The position numbers were made by a program, and so were the translations under genes. Shown here in pieces: positions 61,789 to 64,000 of a stretch of DNA of 64,000 nucleotides. The number at the start of each line of letters is the position of its first letter. Position 1 is the stretch's first letter. Under the pieces are notes generated by a model that ran no database searches, was not told where the DNA came from, and saw nothing but the letters and a program-made list of their open reading frames with translations. This DNA comes from Gossypium raimondii (Eukaryota; Streptophyta; Magnoliopsida; Malvales; Malvaceae), in assembly GCF_025698545.1 (NCBI RefSeq), contig NC_068575.1, positions 62,009,980 to 62,073,979 on the forward strand, given 5' to 3'.

Positions 61789-64000
61789 TGTAACACCCCT
61801 AACCCGTACCCGTTGCTGGACTAGGGTTAAGAGGCATTACCAAACAATTCACGTCTATATACAAACATTTCATATACATTGATCATGTATCATCATATCA
61901 CATTCATTCATAATCACATTGTCCCTTAAATAGGTCTACGAGATCTAAAACATGCTTTTAAAAAGGTTCGGGACTAAACTAGTTACACATAAAAATTTCC
62001 GAAACTTTAAGAATCTTTTAAGTAACAGACGCCACACGCCCGTGTGAACAGTCGTGTGGACGAATATAGGCCATTTGCAAGGCCAATTCGCCAATCATAA
62101 AGGTCAACCCTACACAAGCACAAAATATACCATTTTTATACACAATAGGCAACTTAAACATTGTGAATTCATGCATCAAACATTAACCACAATTGCATCA
62201 AACATGCCATACCAATTCAACCATTTCATCTATTCATATACAAACTTTTGTCTAACCACAAACATACTAAATCGATATGATTTATTATTTAACCAAACAA
62301 TCATCATTTAAACCAATTTAACAAGACATGAAAATCAATGTCTTTTAGACCTAAAATACTCAATTCCTTTTTCATTATCTCAATTACAACATAACCTCTC
62401 AATACCAATATAAACAAACACATAAATACCATTATTCATCAATCGTGAATATCAATTTGGACACTTCCACTAATGCATCAATAACTTTACTAAAGCTTAC
62501 CACATAACCACAATCATATACAAATTATAAGACCATCTACATATCAAACCTCACATTATAAACAAGCCAAATCTCATGGCTCAATACATTTCAAACATAT
62601 AGGCACCAATAGCCAAAATCACTTATACTTTTAACAAACCAACTAGCCTATACATGCTACATAATCAAAATTACAAATCTTTTAAGTACCGAAACTATAG
62701 CTGGATAGTGTGATAGGATCTCCGACGACTTCCAACCCGAGCAAGCCTTTGAAACACTATAAACATAGAAAAATAACACAAAGTAAGCTATAAAGCTTAG
62801 TAAGTTCATACGACTAATAAACTCATATTAGCAATTAAACACATTTACGTAATTACATAAAATATAACACAATTCATATGATCTCACAATTCAATCACAT
62901 AATCACTTACATAGCTAACCTTAACTTTCACAAGTTTAATCAATTCAATTATCATATAACATTCAATTCATACTTCCATATAGCCAAATGAGCACATTTT
63001 GGTATATAACATATTTAAACACATATCTTTCTCATTTTCTATACATGATAAGGTATGAATTCACCAATTCACTTTCATTCGATTCTCACATAAATCCTGT
63101 ACGTACCTGTCTTGCTTAACTCGATCGTACTTTCATTCTCAACTTTCACTTACTTGTTGATTCTGTCACGAATACTTTGCTTTCGTTGTACCATCACTTA
63201 TAACCATGTTTCATCCACTTTTCCTATTGAACCATTTGGAATACTAAAGGATACTCGGGGATCTCGTACACATAGTACCGTAACAATGCCATATCCCAGA
63301 TATGGTCTTACATGTAATCTTGTATCGATGCTAATAGCCCAGCCATGGTCTTACACGAAATCACATATCGATGCCAATGTCCTAGACATAGTCTTACACG
63401 AAGTCTCATATCGATGCCATATCCCAGATATGGTCTTACACGTAATCTCGGTAACGCTAATGTCATGACATTTGTATCCTATCTATTCCTAAGTTTCAAC
63501 CGAGACTTTTACTTTATCAAATCTCTGTCAAACATTTTCAAAGCATTGTAATCACAATTACATTTAATATTTAAGTATTCACCATAATTATCTCAATAAA
63601 ACATTTAAACATATATAATTTAATGCTTATTAAACATACGAACTTACCTCATTCGCTGAAACGACGAATTAGATCGACTAATCCGATACTTTGATTTTCC
63701 CTCGATCTAGATCCAAATTCCACTTTTCTCATCTATATAATATCAAAATTAAATTATTTAATTATCTTCTATTCACTTTAATCAAAATTTAGTTTAAAGT
63801 ATATTTACACTTTTGCCCCCATAATTTTACATTTTTGCAATTTAGTCATTATAACATAAAATCACAATATCATGAAATTAAACACAAACTCAAGCTAGCC
63901 GAATTTTCCATATATTACCATAATTTCAATTTATTTCACATTTTAAACACTAAATTTTCACATTTCACAATTTAGTCCAAAATTAACATTTTTCTCAAAA
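61789..64000 (-). mobile_element. LTR (minus orientation), running off the window
   Basis: Starts TGTAACACCCCTAACCCGTA, the reverse complement of the shared LTR 3' end (GGTTAGGGGTGTTACA). 62030-62060 carries an ACACGCCCGTGTG palindrome, and 63289-63472 the hairpin array. No coding. The other end lies beyond 64000, so it could be solo or one LTR of a longer element. The 5 bp before it are ggtct, the expected duplication to look for. Confidence 0.75.
63289..63472 (-). repeat. Five-unit tandem hairpin array (~42-bp period) in the 61789 LTR
   Basis: Hairpins are CCATATC-CCA-GATATGG (63289-63305 and 63417-63433), ATAGC-CCA-GCCAT (63334), ATGTC-CTA-GACAT (63377-63389) and AATGTC-AT-GACATT (63459-63472). 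Unit starts are 41-45 bp apart, with the spacer 'gtcttacacgaa' and 'catatcgatgc'. Confidence 0.75.

Noticed and set aside
61572..61793. Open frame after the SFT2 gene, ending at the LTR border
   Set aside because: The SFT2 reading frame ends at a proper family C-terminus and stop at 61535. This later frame has no domain and runs into the LTR; it is 3' UTR sequence.
63289..63472. Regularly spaced repeats that superficially resemble a CRISPR array
   Set aside because: Nuclear plant DNA inside an LTR. The repeats vary in the stem and the spacers are themselves repeated, the reverse of a CRISPR layout.

Overview
This is plant nuclear DNA: about two thirds A+T, genes with GT-AG introns, TATA-box promoters, and dense MITEs and LTRs. 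Protein sequences and the style of the repeats (long LTRs carrying CACACGGGCGTGTG palindromes, and GGGTAAA-ended foldback MITEs) suggest cotton (Gossypium, Malvaceae). The genus is an inference from remembered repeat style, not a search result.

Layout. 0.1-3.2 kb holds a complete three-exon pectin methylesterase gene (PMEI-PME type, minus strand, 606 codons). 3.3-33 kb is a roughly 30-kb gene-poor stretch with two solo LTRs (4808-7436, 28600-31213), many foldback MITEs, one nested insertion with a clear target-site duplication, a Harbinger-type MITE, SINE-like pieces and a broken, inverted piece that may be an endogenous pararetrovirus. 33.4-35.5 kb holds a four-exon CCT-motif protein gene (plus strand, 280 aa). 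36.4-42.4 kb and 44.8-51.0 kb hold two intact tandem copies (minus strand, five exons each, 1187 and 1185 aa) of a large nuclear-type protein rich in Arg-Asp/Arg-Glu repeats. 51.7-58.6 kb is again transposon-derived, including a third solo LTR (53814-56628) and a CpG-rich foldback element. 58.9-61.5 kb holds a six-exon SFT2-type vesicle transport gene (plus strand, 157 aa) whose second intron carries a MITE and an antisense LINE remnant. A fourth LTR starts about 250 bp after its stop codon and runs off the window.

The genes are unrelated housekeeping or regulatory loci and form no pathway: cell-wall pectin modification, a CCT transcriptional regulator, a nuclear RD/RE protein pair and Golgi-endosome traffic.

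The most unusual signal is in the LTRs. All four carry a short tandem array of hairpins, with a period of about 21 bp or about twice that (nearer 25 bp in one). Stem sequences change from unit to unit while pairing is kept. Loops in two of the LTRs include C(TTCG)G and C(GAAA)G. This looks like selection on RNA (or cruciform) structure inside retrotransposon LTRs.
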